Shown here piece by piece: positions 18,891 through 27,584 of a stretch of DNA of 64,000 bases. Position 1 is the first letter of the stretch. Each line of letters begins with the position of its first letter. The notes under the pieces were generated by a model. That model ran no database searches. It saw nothing but the letters and a program-made list of their open reading frames with translations, and was not told where the DNA came from. The DNA is from JANQPX01 sp965222015 (GTDB lineage Bacteria; Pseudomonadota; Alphaproteobacteria; Geminicoccales; Geminicoccaceae). The position numbers were made by a program, and so were the translations under genes. Where the stretch lies: assembly GCA_965222015.1 (NCBI GenBank), contig CBDCTL010000023.1, forward strand, positions 186,001 through 250,000, written 5' to 3'.

Positions 18891-19072
18891 CCAGTGGCAA
18901 CCCTAGCATTCGAAGCAATTTTAGTGAACTCTATGCAATAACGTATCTTTATTTTGAAATGCTTTTTCGCTTGTTGGTCAGGTCTGGCTCTCTGCGCCGC
19001 TGCGTGTTACTATTCCGTACCATAAACATCTTAATGAGGGAGGCACCCGTATGAACGGTCTTCGTACGTGTC

Positions 19073-20113
19073 ATGATGGCTGCTGGCTCGCTGGTTCTGA
19101 CCAGCGGCGTGGCCTGGGCCGAATGCAGTCCGGAGAGCTGGCAGGACTGCGCCGGCAAGCCCTGGGTCGACGGCGACAGCATGGACACGCCGCTCGGCTC
19201 CGAATGGTGGCCGAACGCGCTCTGGGGCGAAGGCGACGAAGCCGGCTCCACCAACTGGTACACCGATCCCGAGGTGGTCAAGCGCGGCCTGGCCGAGGCG
19301 ACCGAAGGCAAGGTCTACCGGCTCGGCCATGACTACACCGCCGAGATGCCGCTGTTCGGCGCGCGAAAATGGGCGCTGCGCATCCCCGGCACCCCGAATG
19401 GCGGTCCCTTCGGCGGCAACAGCATCGTCTGGAACGACGATTACCTCGCCACCGAGATCGGCCAGGTCGGCACCCAGTTCGACGGCCTCGGCCATATCGG
19501 CGTGCAGGTCGGCACCAATGGCGACCTCGCGCAGATGAGATTCTACAACGGCTTCACCGAAGCCGAGATGGCCAACCCTTACGGCCTGCAGAAGCTCGGC
19601 ACCGAGAAGCTGCATCCGATCGTCGCGCGCGGCGTGCTGCTCGACATCGCAGGCGCACGCGAGGTCGACGTCATGAGCGCCGGCGAATGCGCCTCCATGG
19701 ACGACGTCAATGCGGCGCTCGAAAAACAGGGCATGGCCGATTTCGAATTCCAGAGCGGTGACTACATCCTGTTCCGCTATGGCTGGGAAGCCCACTGGGA
19801 CGATGCGGCGGCCTACAATGACGGCTCGCCCGGTATCTGCGCCGAGACTGCGAACTGGGTCGCCGAGATCCAGGCCGGCGGCACCGGCGGCGACACCTGG
19901 AACGCCACCGACCCCGTGCCCTATCCGGGCGAGGAAGCCTGCGCGTTCTGCATCCATCAGATGCTGCAGACCCGCCACGGCATCGTGAACCAGGAGAACC
20001 TGCGCCTGACTCAACTCGTGGACGACGGTACCTTCGTTTTCACCTATATCTACAGCCCGGCACCGATCGCCGGCGCCACCGGCTCGATCGGCTCGCCGCT
20101 CGCGATCAAATAG
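19073..20113 (+). CDS. exported cyclase family protein
   Basis: Encodes 346 aa. Belongs to the kynurenine formamidase-like cyclase family: TQFDGLGHIG carries metal-binding residues and GVLLDIAG and GDYILFRYGW are typical of the large branch. The first 17 residues end a Sec signal (AWA-E) but lack a charged n-region. A strong GAGGGAGG site drives the ATG at 19051, one frame off, whose MNGLRT would complete the signal peptide if one base were removed before 19073. So either translation starts weakly at 19073 or there is a frameshift. A terminator follows at 20141. Confidence 0.82.
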   Translation: MMAAGSLVLTSGVAWAECSPESWQDCAGKPWVDGDSMDTPLGSEWWPNALWGEGDEAGSTNWYTDPEVVKRGLAEATEGKVYRLGHDYTAEMPLFGARKWALRIPGTPNGGPFGGNSIVWNDDYLATEIGQVGTQFDGLGHIGVQVGTNGDLAQMRFYNGFTEAEMANPYGLQKLGTEKLHPIVARGVLLDIAGAREVDVMSAGECASMDDVNAALEKQGMADFEFQSGDYILFRYGWEAHWDDAAAYNDGSPGICAETANWVAEIQAGGTGGDTWNATDPVPYPGEEACAFCIHQMLQTRHGIVNQENLRLTQLVDDGTFVFTYIYSPAPIAGATGSIGSPLAIK

Positions 20114-20140
20114 GTCGGCAGCGCCGACAGGCTCCATTGG

Positions 20141-20175
20141 AGGCCGGCCGGGTGGGGGCCGGCCTCTTCTTTTTG
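20141..20175 (+). terminator. Rho-independent terminator after cyclase gene
   Basis: 9-bp perfect stem AGGCCGGCC (20141-20149) with GGCCGGCCT (20157-20165), 7-nt loop, then CTTCTTTTT. It lies 27 bp after the cyclase stop. Confidence 0.85.
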
Positions 20176-20290
20176 GGGACGGACCAATCTGAGCCCGATC
20201 GTCTCGGCACTCGCAACCCTCGGTCGTCATGGCAGCGTCATCCTGCCGGCCGGCGTCTTTATCGGGCTGCTGATCCCGCCGCTCGCCGCC

Positions 20291-21172
20291 TTGATGAAGC
20301 CACTCCTGATCCCCGGGATCGTCGGCCCCTTCATCATCGCGCTCATCCGCCTCGACTGGCGAAGGCTGACCGACTACGCGCGGCAGCCCTCCCTCGCAGC
20401 ACTCCTGCTGCTCTGGCTCCTGATCATCGCGCCCTTCCTCATCGACTACCTCTTGGGATGGCTGCCTCTCGCCCAGGGGCTGCATGAAAGCCTGGTGCTG
20501 ATGGCCGCGGCCTCGCCGCTCATGGCGTCGGCGAGCCTCGCCCTGATCATCGGACTCGACGCGCCGCTCGCCGTGGTCCTCACCCTCGCCGCCACCGCCC
20601 TCGTGCCCTTCACCCTGCCGCCGATCGCACTCCATCTGCTCGGCATCGACATCGACATGGCGATCTCCGATCTGATGCTCAGGCTCGGCGCCGTGGTCGG
20701 CTGCAGTTTTCTTACGGCCTGGACCATTCGTCGCTTTCTGCCGCCGGGCTTCACCGACCGCCACGCCGCCTCCCTGGACGGGCTTGCGATCATCGGTCTC
20801 CTGATGTTCGCGATCGCCATCATGGACGGCGTCACCGAACTCGCGCTGCGTGAGCCCGCCGCCGTGCTCGCGGCGACGGCCGCGGTCTTCGGGCTCAATC
20901 TCCTCATGCAGGCGATCGCCGCCCTCGCCTTCGCCTGGCGCGGCCTTCGTCAGGCGCTGACCGCCGGTCTCTGCAGCGGCAACCGCAATCTCGGCCTTCT
21001 GCTCGCCGCCATGGCCGATCGCGCCGGTCAGGACCTCCTGATCGTGATCGCGGTCGCCCAGCTGCCGATCTACATCTTGCCGATCGTTCAGCGCTGGCTC
21101 TACACAAGGTGGTTCGATCGGCTCGCCGACGATGGCCATGAGGAGAACGCAGACCATGCCCGAAGAGACTGA
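20291..21172 (+). CDS. multi-pass membrane protein, bile-acid:Na+ symporter-like
   Basis: Encodes 293 aa if TTG 20291 is used. About nine hydrophobic helices and the motif LCSGNRNLGLLLAAM resemble the BASS/AEC transporter fold (SGNRN-type crossover). The frame is open and strongly hydrophobic upstream to CTG 20189, with GGGGAC before it, and that extension adds a membrane helix (GVFIGLLIPPLAAL), so the true start is probably upstream of 20291 at a non-standard codon. Substrate unknown. Overlaps the DUF924 gene. Confidence 0.72.
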   Translation: MMKPLLIPGIVGPFIIALIRLDWRRLTDYARQPSLAALLLLWLLIIAPFLIDYLLGWLPLAQGLHESLVLMAAASPLMASASLALIIGLDAPLAVVLTLAATALVPFTLPPIALHLLGIDIDMAISDLMLRLGAVVGCSFLTAWTIRRFLPPGFTDRHAASLDGLAIIGLLMFAIAIMDGVTELALREPAAVLAATAAVFGLNLLMQAIAALAFAWRGLRQALTAGLCSGNRNLGLLLAAMADRAGQDLLIVIAVAQLPIYILPIVQRWLYTRWFDRLADDGHEENADHARRD

Positions 21173-21725
21173 CCAGCAGGCGATCGACAAGCTTCTCGAA
21201 TTCTGGTTCGCCGACGAACACAAGCCGCGCTGGTACGATTCGACCGAAGACTTCGACGAACGCTGCCGTCGTGGCTATGGCGAACTGCTCGAAAAAGCCG
21301 TCGCGGGCGAGCTTTCGGCCTGGGAGGATACGGCGGAGGGTGCTCTCGCCCTTTGCCTGCTGCTCGACCAGATGCCGCGCAATATCCATCGAGGCACGCC
21401 CAAGGCCTTCGCCACCGACCCGTCAGCGGTCGCTGCTGCATCGCGCGCGATCGATCGCGGCTTCGATCGGGAGCTCGAGCCGGAACGGCGAAAATTTCTC
21501 TACATGCCCTTCATGCATGCCGAAAATCTGGCCGATCAGGAGCGCTGCATCGCGCTGATCAGGGAGGCAGGGTTCGAGGACATGCTGCCCCATGCCGAGG
21601 AGCATGCGGACGTCATCAGGCGCTTCGGCCGCTTTCCGCATCGAAACGCGATCCTCGGTCGCGATACGACGTCGGAGGAGGAAGCGTTTCTCGCAGCCGG
21701 CGCCAAGACCTACGGCCAATCCTGA
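21156..21725 (+). CDS. DUF924 family protein
   Basis: Encodes 189 aa from ATG 21156; AGGAGA lies upstream and the start overlaps the preceding membrane-protein gene by 17 bp. DUF924 hallmarks: VLEFWF-like LLEFWFADE, LLLDQMPRNIHRGTP and YMPFMHAE. Mostly helical with a TPR-like fold; no biochemical role is settled for the family. Cytosolic, no signal peptide. Confidence 0.88.
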   Translation: MPEETDQQAIDKLLEFWFADEHKPRWYDSTEDFDERCRRGYGELLEKAVAGELSAWEDTAEGALALCLLLDQMPRNIHRGTPKAFATDPSAVAAASRAIDRGFDRELEPERRKFLYMPFMHAENLADQERCIALIREAGFEDMLPHAEEHADVIRRFGRFPHRNAILGRDTTSEEEAFLAAGAKTYGQS

Positions 21726-21923
21726 TCAGTCGGCCCAGCCGAGCCCGTCGTCCCAGAACGTGCCGTCTGACCAGGGCCGGTTCGCGACCGGCGCACAGCC
21801 CGTCGGCAGCCATGCCGCGAGCAAAGCGAGCTGCCCGGTTCCCGCCAACAGACGGCGCCGGGTGATCGACGGCTGGACGTTTCCAGCTCGACTCTCGTTC
21901 CTCTCATCTTCGCGATCGGCCAT
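21726..21923 (-). CDS. small twin-arginine/lipobox exported protein
   Basis: Encodes 65 aa from ATG 21923, which lies 2 bp past the stop of the AhpD-like gene; GAGAAGGG in its end is the ribosome binding site. N-terminus carries TRRRLLAG, a twin-arginine motif, then a hydrophobic stretch to LPTGC, a lipobox-like site; the mature part is only about 23 aa, rich in Trp, Asp and Gly. Function unknown. The linkage to the peroxidase-like gene suggests shared expression. Confidence 0.55.
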   Translation of the reverse strand: MADREDERNESRAGNVQPSITRRRLLAGTGQLALLAAWLPTGCAPVANRPWSDGTFWDDGLGWAD

Positions 21924-21925
21924 TC

Positions 21926-22528
21926 TCAGCCCTTCTCGCGGGGCAGCCGGCCCATCAGGTAGAATTCGTCGTTGGGCCGCATGTCGGTCAGATGCGCCAT
22001 CCGGTTGGAAAGCGCAAAGAATGCGGTGATCGCGCCGATGTCCCAGACATCGTCGTCGTCGAAGCCGTGCTCTCTCAGCTGCTCGATGTCCGCTTCGCCG
22101 AAGGTGTAGGGCGCTGTCCCGAGCTTGGACGCGGCCGCAAGCATCGCCTTTTGGCGTTCGGTGATATCGGCCTTTTCGTAGAGCACTGCCACCTGCTCGC
22201 CGAGCTTCGGATCCTTCGCGTAGATGCGCAGCAGCGCGCCGTGGGAGACCACGCAATAGGGGCATCGATTGGCGGCACTGGTGGCCACCACGATCATCTC
22301 CTTCTCCGCCTTCGTCAGCCCGCCTTCGCGGAGCATCAGCGCGTCGTAGTAGGCGAAGAACGCTCGCAGCTCGTCGGGACGCCGGGCGAGCGTCATGAAG
22401 ACGTTCGGCACGAAGCCAGTCTTCTCGGCGATCTCCTCGATCCGTTCACGAAGATCTGTCGGCAGATTCTGCAGATCGGGAACGTCGAATCGGCTGATGG
22501 AAGGGCCGCTGACTGGCTTGCTCGACAT
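21926..22528 (-). CDS. peroxidase-related AhpD-like/CMD family enzyme
   Basis: Encodes 200 aa from ATG 22528. The carboxymuconolactone decarboxylase-fold motif is ANRCPYCVVSHGALL: the CPYC pair and His are the AhpD-type redox site. The N-terminal TGFVPNVFMTLARRPDEL is characteristic of uncharacterised peroxidase-related enzymes. Likely cytosolic alkylhydroperoxidase-like activity. Followed by the small exported protein gene. Confidence 0.88.
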   Translation of the reverse strand: MSSKPVSGPSISRFDVPDLQNLPTDLRERIEEIAEKTGFVPNVFMTLARRPDELRAFFAYYDALMLREGGLTKAEKEMIVVATSAANRCPYCVVSHGALLRIYAKDPKLGEQVAVLYEKADITERQKAMLAAASKLGTAPYTFGEADIEQLREHGFDDDDVWDIGAITAFFALSNRMAHLTDMRPNDEFYLMGRLPREKG

Positions 22529-22616
22529 GCTCGCTGTCCAACTTCGGAAGGTCTCAGCGCCGAAAGCGCCGCCTCTCCAAGAGTTGCGGACAAGACACCA
22601 TGCGGTCAACCATTCA

Positions 22617-22657
22617 GCTCAGGCAAGTTCAGCCAACGGTCGCTGACCGTTAGCGGG
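22617..22657. repeat. 3'-end hairpin repeat, copy A
   Basis: On the minus strand this overlaps the stop of the MarR gene: hairpin ACGGTCAGCGACCGT (22636-22650) then GGCTGAACTTGCCTGAGC. The same layout occurs twice at 30754-30836, just after the stop of the solute-binding protein gene. No T-run follows, so it is a repeat family with hairpin rather than a canonical terminator. Confidence 0.7.
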
Positions 22658-23120
22658 AATAGGTGATGTAGTTGGTCCAGTAGCGCTCCAGCGAGGTCAG
22701 AACCTCGTTGGTGGATTGCAGCTGGCCTTCGTTGACCACGTCGCGCGCGAGCTCCATGGCGTTTTTCTGATAGAGTGCATCGACCCGCTCGCAGAGCTCG
22801 AGCCCTTTCTGCGAGACCTTGACCCGCGTCATCCGCCGATCGTGCGGCGATCGTTCCTGGGTCAGATAGTCGTTCTCCACCAGCTTCTTGACGTTGTAGG
22901 AAACGTTGGAGCCGAGATAGTAGCCACGCGCCGTGAGTTCGCCGACGGTGAGTTGCTCGCTGCTGATATTGGACAGGATCAGCGTTTGAACGTTGTTGAT
23001 GTCCTCGATTCCCAACCGATCCAGCTCAGTCTTGATCACGTCCAGAAATCGACGGTGAAGGCGCTCAATTAAGCGAATTGTTTCGAGATAGCTCTGCTTC
23101 ACGTTGGCCTCGATTCGCAT
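22650..23120 (-). CDS. ldtR: MarR-family transcriptional regulator, LdtR-like
   Basis: Encodes 156 aa. Winged helix-turn-helix with GELTARGYYLGSNVSYNVKK as the recognition region and DRRMTRVKVSQKG as the wing, both close to alphaproteobacterial LdtR. In Liberibacter and Sinorhizobium LdtR controls an L,D-transpeptidase and stress tolerance. No transpeptidase gene is in the window, so here it is a stand-alone regulator. ATG at 23120; divergent from hemB over 429 bp. Confidence 0.83.
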   Translation of the reverse strand: MRIEANVKQSYLETIRLIERLHRRFLDVIKTELDRLGIEDINNVQTLILSNISSEQLTVGELTARGYYLGSNVSYNVKKLVENDYLTQERSPHDRRMTRVKVSQKGLELCERVDALYQKNAMELARDVVNEGQLQSTNEVLTSLERYWTNYITYSR

Positions 23121-23549
23121 GTCTTTCCAGGAGCCGTCTTTCTAACGAATAACGAGCATGAGATACAAGGTTTTGCAACCTCTGTTTATATTTTTGCGGT
23201 AATCAGACGGACAATTCCGCAAAAACACATCATTAAGGTGACGAGCGTGGCCTGGAAAGCATAGGAATTCTCATAATCTTCCCCCAACCGGACGGCGCGC
23301 AACACTGAAGTCATGCGTTTCCGCTGTTCTTCTCCAGATGCCTCGAATTCCCATTCGACCGTACCATTGTGCGACCGTGATTGTTAATTGTCGAGCCTGA
23401 TACATTTTAGTGAAATGCTGGGTTGTGCACCAAGGCCAGGGCGCTTCGATGTCCTTGGCATGCGATCGTCTCCCCGCCCCCCGCCCATACCCCTAGGTTT
23501 GTCGGCCGAACGCGGCTATAAATCGGCTGGAAGAAACCGACAGCAAACG
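23121..23549. promoter_or_regulatory. divergent regulatory region ldtR / hemB
   Basis: 429 bp without a convincing gene, AT-rich near 23160-23240, with several T/A-rich blocks (TTTATATTTTT at about 23184). It must contain promoters for both ldtR and hemB and probably an autoregulatory LdtR site. Individual boxes could not be assigned with confidence. Confidence 0.5.
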
Positions 23550-24581
23550 ATGCGACTGCCAATGCCGAGCTCCGTGAACGCCAGCTTTCCGAAAACCAGA
23601 ATGCGGCGCAACCGCCAGGACCGCTGGTCCAGACGCCTGGTCGCCGAGCACCGTCTGGACGCCGCCGACCTGATCTGGCCGGTCTTCGTCCTCGAGGGCG
23701 AAAACGGACATGAGCCCGTCGCCTCGATGCCCGGCGTCGAGCGGCTGAGCATCGATCGCCTGCTGCCGAAGATCGCGGAAGCGAGGGATCTCGGCATCCC
23801 CGGCGTCGCCCTGTTTCCGGTGACGCCGAGCGGGCTCAAGACGAACGACGGCGCCGAGGCGGTCAATCCTGACAACCTCGTCTGCCGCACCGTACGCGCG
23901 ATCAAGGCGGAGGTGCCGGATATCGGCGTGATCTGCGACGTCGCCCTCGATCCCTATACCAGCCACGGCCATGACGGCCTCTTGAACGACGACGGCGACA
24001 TCCTGAACGACGAAACGCTCGGCGTTCTCGTGAAACAGTCGCTCGTGCAGGCAGAGGCCGGCTGCGACGTCATCGCGCCCTCCGACATGATGGACGGCCG
24101 GGTCGGCGTGATTCGCCGAGCGCTCGAAGAGCAGGGTCTCGCGAACACCAGGATCATGTCCTATGCCGCGAAATATGCGTCCGCCTATTATGGACCGTTT
24201 CGCGATGCCGTGGGCTCGGCCGGCACGCTCAAATCGAAGGGCAAGCAGAGCTATCAGATGGACCCCGCCAACACCGACGAGGCGCTTCGCGAGGTCGCCC
24301 TCGATCTCGCGGAGGGTGCCGATATGGTGATGGTGAAGCCAGGCATGCCCTATCTGGACATCGTGAGACGCATCAGAGATCAGTTCGGCGTGCCCACCTT
24401 CGCCTATCAGGTCAGCGGCGAATACGCGATGATCCACGCCGCCGGCGGAAACGGCTGGCTGGACGGCGAGCGGGCCATGGCCGAAGCGCTGCTCGCCTTC
24501 AAGCGCGCCGGCGCCGATGGCGTTCTGACCTATGCCGCTGTGGATATGGCGAGGCGCCTCGCGCACGATCGCGACCGGTAG
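23550..24581 (+). CDS. hemB: porphobilinogen synthase (delta-aminolevulinic acid dehydratase)
   Basis: Encodes 343 aa from ATG 23550. Condenses two 5-aminolevulinate molecules to porphobilinogen in haem synthesis. Schiff-base lysines are Lys208 (SYAAKYAS) and Lys263 (MVKPGMPY). The metal loop reads CDVALDPYTSHGHDG (129-143): the three zinc cysteines of animal and yeast enzymes are Ala132, Asp134 and Asp142, so this is the Mg-dependent or zinc-independent type common in alphaproteobacteria and Pseudomonas. Cytosolic. Followed at once by an FGGY kinase gene. Confidence 0.96.
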   Translation: MRLPMPSSVNASFPKTRMRRNRQDRWSRRLVAEHRLDAADLIWPVFVLEGENGHEPVASMPGVERLSIDRLLPKIAEARDLGIPGVALFPVTPSGLKTNDGAEAVNPDNLVCRTVRAIKAEVPDIGVICDVALDPYTSHGHDGLLNDDGDILNDETLGVLVKQSLVQAEAGCDVIAPSDMMDGRVGVIRRALEEQGLANTRIMSYAAKYASAYYGPFRDAVGSAGTLKSKGKQSYQMDPANTDEALREVALDLAEGADMVMVKPGMPYLDIVRRIRDQFGVPTFAYQVSGEYAMIHAAGGNGWLDGERAMAEALLAFKRAGADGVLTYAAVDMARRLAHDRDR

Positions 24582-24587
24582 GAGGTG

Positions 24588-26054
24588 ATGGCGCCCGATC
24601 TCGTTATCGGCGTCGATTCCAGCACCACCGCGACCAAGGCGATCGCCTTCGACGGCTGTGGCCGGGCGATCGCCGAAGCGCGACAACCCCATCCGACCGA
24701 GCGTCCGGCGCCGATGCAGGCCGAGCAGGACCCGGAGGACTGGTGGCGGGGCCTCGTCCAGACGCTCCGCGAGATCGCCGAGACCGTCGATCCCGCACGT
24801 ATCGCAGCGCTCGCCATCACCCACCAACGCGAGACCTTCGCCCTTGTCGACGAGGAGTGCCGCGCCCTCCGGCCGGGCATTCTCTGGATCGATGAGCGCG
24901 CGAAGGACGAGGTTCGCGAGCTCGGCAAGCGCATCGGCATCGAGCGCCTGCGCGAGATCACCGGCAAGCATCCGGACCCCACCCCTGCCCTCTACGCCCT
25001 TGCCTGGCTTCGGACCCACGAGCCAGATGCGATGCGCGCGGCGGCCCGCGTGGTCGACGTCCACGGCTTTCTGGTCGAGCGGCTGACCGGACGTTCGGTC
25101 ACCAGCATCGCGAGCGCCGATCCGCTCGGCCTGCTCGACACCGAGAACGGCGACTGGTCGGACGACCTGCTCGCCGCAATCGGCCTGACACGATCGCATG
25201 TGCAGGCCCTGGCCAGACCCGGCGAGGTGATCGGTGGACTGACCGCCGACGCCGCTTCAGCCACCGGGCTTTTGGAAAGTCTGCAGGTGATCGCCGGCGG
25301 CGGCGACGGGCAGGTTGCAGGTCTCGGGCTCGGCGTGCTCGACCCGACGCTCGCCTATCTCTCGCTCGGCTCCGGCGCCGTCGCCGGGCTGCACAGCCGC
25401 GACTACAAGACCGCCACAGGTTTTCGCACGCTGACCAGCCCGTCGGGCGACGGTTTCATCTTCGAAACCCTGATCCGCACCTGCACCCAGCTGATCGAGT
25501 GGGTGGTCGCCACCACCGGACGCTCGCTCGCCGAACTCGACGAGGCCGCGCAGGACATCCCGCCCGGTGCGGACGACCTCCTTCTCCTTCCCTATTGGAG
25601 CGGTGCGGCGACGCCTCACTGGGACCCGGCCGCGCGCGGCGCAATCACCGGTCTCGGCCTGGACCACACGCCCGCCCATCTGTTCCGCGCCGCCCTCGAA
25701 GGCATCGCACTGGAACAGGCGAGCGCGCTCGATGCACTGGAGGCTGCGTCGAACCGGCGGATCGAGGAGGTGGTGATCACCGGCGGCGGCGCCGGCTCCG
25801 ATCTCTGGTGCGCCATCGTCGCGGCTGCGACCCGGCGCCGGGTCCGTCGCTCCGAGGTGGCCGAGACCGCCTGCCTCGGCGCCGCGGTGTTGGCGGCGGC
25901 CGGTAGCGGTTCTTTCCCGACGATCCAACAAGCGGCCGAGACCATGGTGCCGACGTCAGGTCCCGTCACCGAGCCACGCGCGGACTGGGTGTCGCTCTAC
26001 GCCGACCTTAAGGAACGCCACGCCGCCCTCTACCCGGCTCTGAACAGGGTCTAG
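24588..26054 (+). CDS. FGGY-family carbohydrate kinase
   Basis: Encodes 488 aa. ATP-binding motifs of the FGGY/hexokinase fold: GVDSSTTATKAIAFD at the N-terminus, GGGDGQVAGLGLG and VVITGGGAGSDLWC. Probably phosphorylates a sugar or polyol (xylulokinase-type). GGAGG lies only 2 nt before ATG 24588 and overlaps a GTG at 24585, so the exact start is uncertain. Starts 6 bp after the hemB stop. It is convergent with and overlaps by 4 bp an RpiB gene, and it resembles the FGGY kinase at 28897. Confidence 0.88.
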   Translation: MAPDLVIGVDSSTTATKAIAFDGCGRAIAEARQPHPTERPAPMQAEQDPEDWWRGLVQTLREIAETVDPARIAALAITHQRETFALVDEECRALRPGILWIDERAKDEVRELGKRIGIERLREITGKHPDPTPALYALAWLRTHEPDAMRAAARVVDVHGFLVERLTGRSVTSIASADPLGLLDTENGDWSDDLLAAIGLTRSHVQALARPGEVIGGLTADAASATGLLESLQVIAGGGDGQVAGLGLGVLDPTLAYLSLGSGAVAGLHSRDYKTATGFRTLTSPSGDGFIFETLIRTCTQLIEWVVATTGRSLAELDEAAQDIPPGADDLLLLPYWSGAATPHWDPAARGAITGLGLDHTPAHLFRAALEGIALEQASALDALEAASNRRIEEVVITGGGAGSDLWCAIVAAATRRRVRRSEVAETACLGAAVLAAAGSGSFPTIQQAAETMVPTSGPVTEPRADWVSLYADLKERHAALYPALNRV

Positions 26055-26515
26055 CCAGGGCGGGCCCGGTCCCTGTCGAGAGAGTCGATCTTCGACACCT
26101 TCTTGCCGGAGCGCTCGGCGTTGAATTCGTTGGCGAGCCAGATGTCGACCAGCATGGTCGCGACCGAGGGGCCGGTGATTTGTGCGCCCATGGTGATCAC
26201 CTGCGCGTTGTTGGAGGCGATCGCGCGCTCGGCGGTGTAGGGATCGGTGACGCAGACCGCGCGCACGCCCGGCACCTTGTTGGCGACGATCGCCATGCCC
26301 GCACCCGTGCCGCAGACCAGGATGCCGCGTTCATAGTCGCCGGCAGCGACCCTTTCGGCCAATTGCTTGCCGACATCCGGGTAGTCCACCGGGTCATCGC
26401 TGTTCACGCCGAGATCGTCGACCATAACCCCCTTCTTCTCCAGATGCGCCTTCACCGCATCCTTGAGCGGCAGGCCGAGATGGTCGGCCGCGAGAACCAC
26501 TTTTCTTTCGGACAT
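26051..26515 (-). CDS. RpiB/LacAB-family sugar-phosphate isomerase
   Basis: Encodes 154 aa. RpiB fold with the active-site Cys loop ILVCGTGAGMAIVANK and AADHLG in place of the usual GSDHAG. Isomerises aldose/ketose phosphates; relatives act on ribose/ribulose 5-phosphate or erythrose/erythrulose 4-phosphate. It ends the putative polyol operon that starts near 34.2 kb, which favours a role on a tetrose or pentose phosphate. Cytosolic. Confidence 0.88.
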   Translation of the reverse strand: MSERKVVLAADHLGLPLKDAVKAHLEKKGVMVDDLGVNSDDPVDYPDVGKQLAERVAAGDYERGILVCGTGAGMAIVANKVPGVRAVCVTDPYTAERAIASNNAQVITMGAQITGPSVATMLVDIWLANEFNAERSGKKVSKIDSLDRDRARPG

Positions 26516-26529
26516 CGTCGTTTCCTCGT

Positions 26530-27584
26530 TCAGTCACCCCGGTGCCAATAAGCACCCATATCGAAGCTGAAGGGCTGGTCGTGCAGGATCGCGTTCAGCA
26601 GCGCCCGCGTCAGCGGCATCTCCGCCGCCAGCACCGGATCCCGCTCCCAGGCCTTATAAAGCGCCGGCCCGAGCGCCGCCCCGTATCCACCCCCTCCACC
26701 GTCTCCCCCTCCAGGGGCCCTGCGAGGGCCTCGTTCACGCTGTCGCCCGCCCCCAATCTCAGCCCGAGCCTGGAATTGCGGCCGGCATTGACCGTGACGA
26801 ACAGGTCGCCGGCGCCGGCGAGGCGGAGGGCGGTCATGGGGTTGCCGCCGAGCCATTGGGTGAGGAGCGCGAGTTCGTGGACGGCCTGTTCGAACACCGC
26901 GGCAGTGGGGTTCATCTGCCTGGCGTCGCCCTTGACCGGGTCGGGGTAGCGGGACCAGGTGGCGGAGACGCCGATCGCCATGAAGTTCTTCAAGGGCGCG
27001 TTCGCCTCGACGCCGATCAGATCGGCGGACGGGCGGATGTGGTAATAGCCGGTCTCGAACGCCTTCCGGCAGAAATCCGCCGCGGCCTTGTCGGTGTGGC
27101 CGTAGACCACCGCGGTCGGCGCCCGGTTCGACAATTCCCGCGCGATGCAGGGACCGCCGACGCCGATCACCGCCGGCGACGCGCCAAGCGGCCGAAGGCT
27201 TTCGAGAACGCGCGGCGGCAAGGTCCGAACGCCGCCGCCTTCGGTGACGTCCAGCCCCTTGGTGACCATCATAAGCCGCGAGATCGGCACGCCGAAGCCG
27301 AGGAGATAATCGAGAATCCAGGGAATCCCCGCACTGCTCACCCCAAGCAGCACGATATCCGACGCCTCGACCTCTTGCGCCGTCAACTCCTCCTCGCGCC
27401 GATAGGTCACGTCACCGGCCACCGGCCGGTCGAGCTTGGGATGGGCGTCGCCACCGCGCATGGTCTCGATGATGGCGTCGTCCAGCGGGCTGCCGACCAG
27501 CGTGACGGCGTGGCCATTGTCCAGCGCGGGCACGGCGATCGACGTGCCCATGACGCCCGAACCGATGATCGTGATCCTGGCCAT
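26530..27584 (-). pseudogene. GpsA-like NAD(P)-dependent glycerol-3-phosphate dehydrogenase, frameshifted
   Basis: N-terminal Rossmann motif GSGVMGTSIAVP, the VTKGLD region and catalytic-Lys motif EANAPLKNFMAIG identify the GpsA fold. The frame from ATG 27584 diverges after ETVEGV and ends at 26610. The genuine C-terminus (GPALYKAWERDPVLAAEMPL to the stop at 26530) continues in the next frame. Removing one base in a run of five C/G at 26690-26694 restores a normal protein of about 350 aa. Either true loss of the C-terminus or a homopolymer sequencing error. The gene is coupled to its upstream neighbour (start within its stop). Confidence 0.8.

Noticed and set aside
19031..21223. 730-codon minus-strand open frame
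   Set aside because: Antisense to three well supported plus-strand genes; typical long shadow in high-GC DNA with Gly/Asp/Glu-rich nonsense composition.
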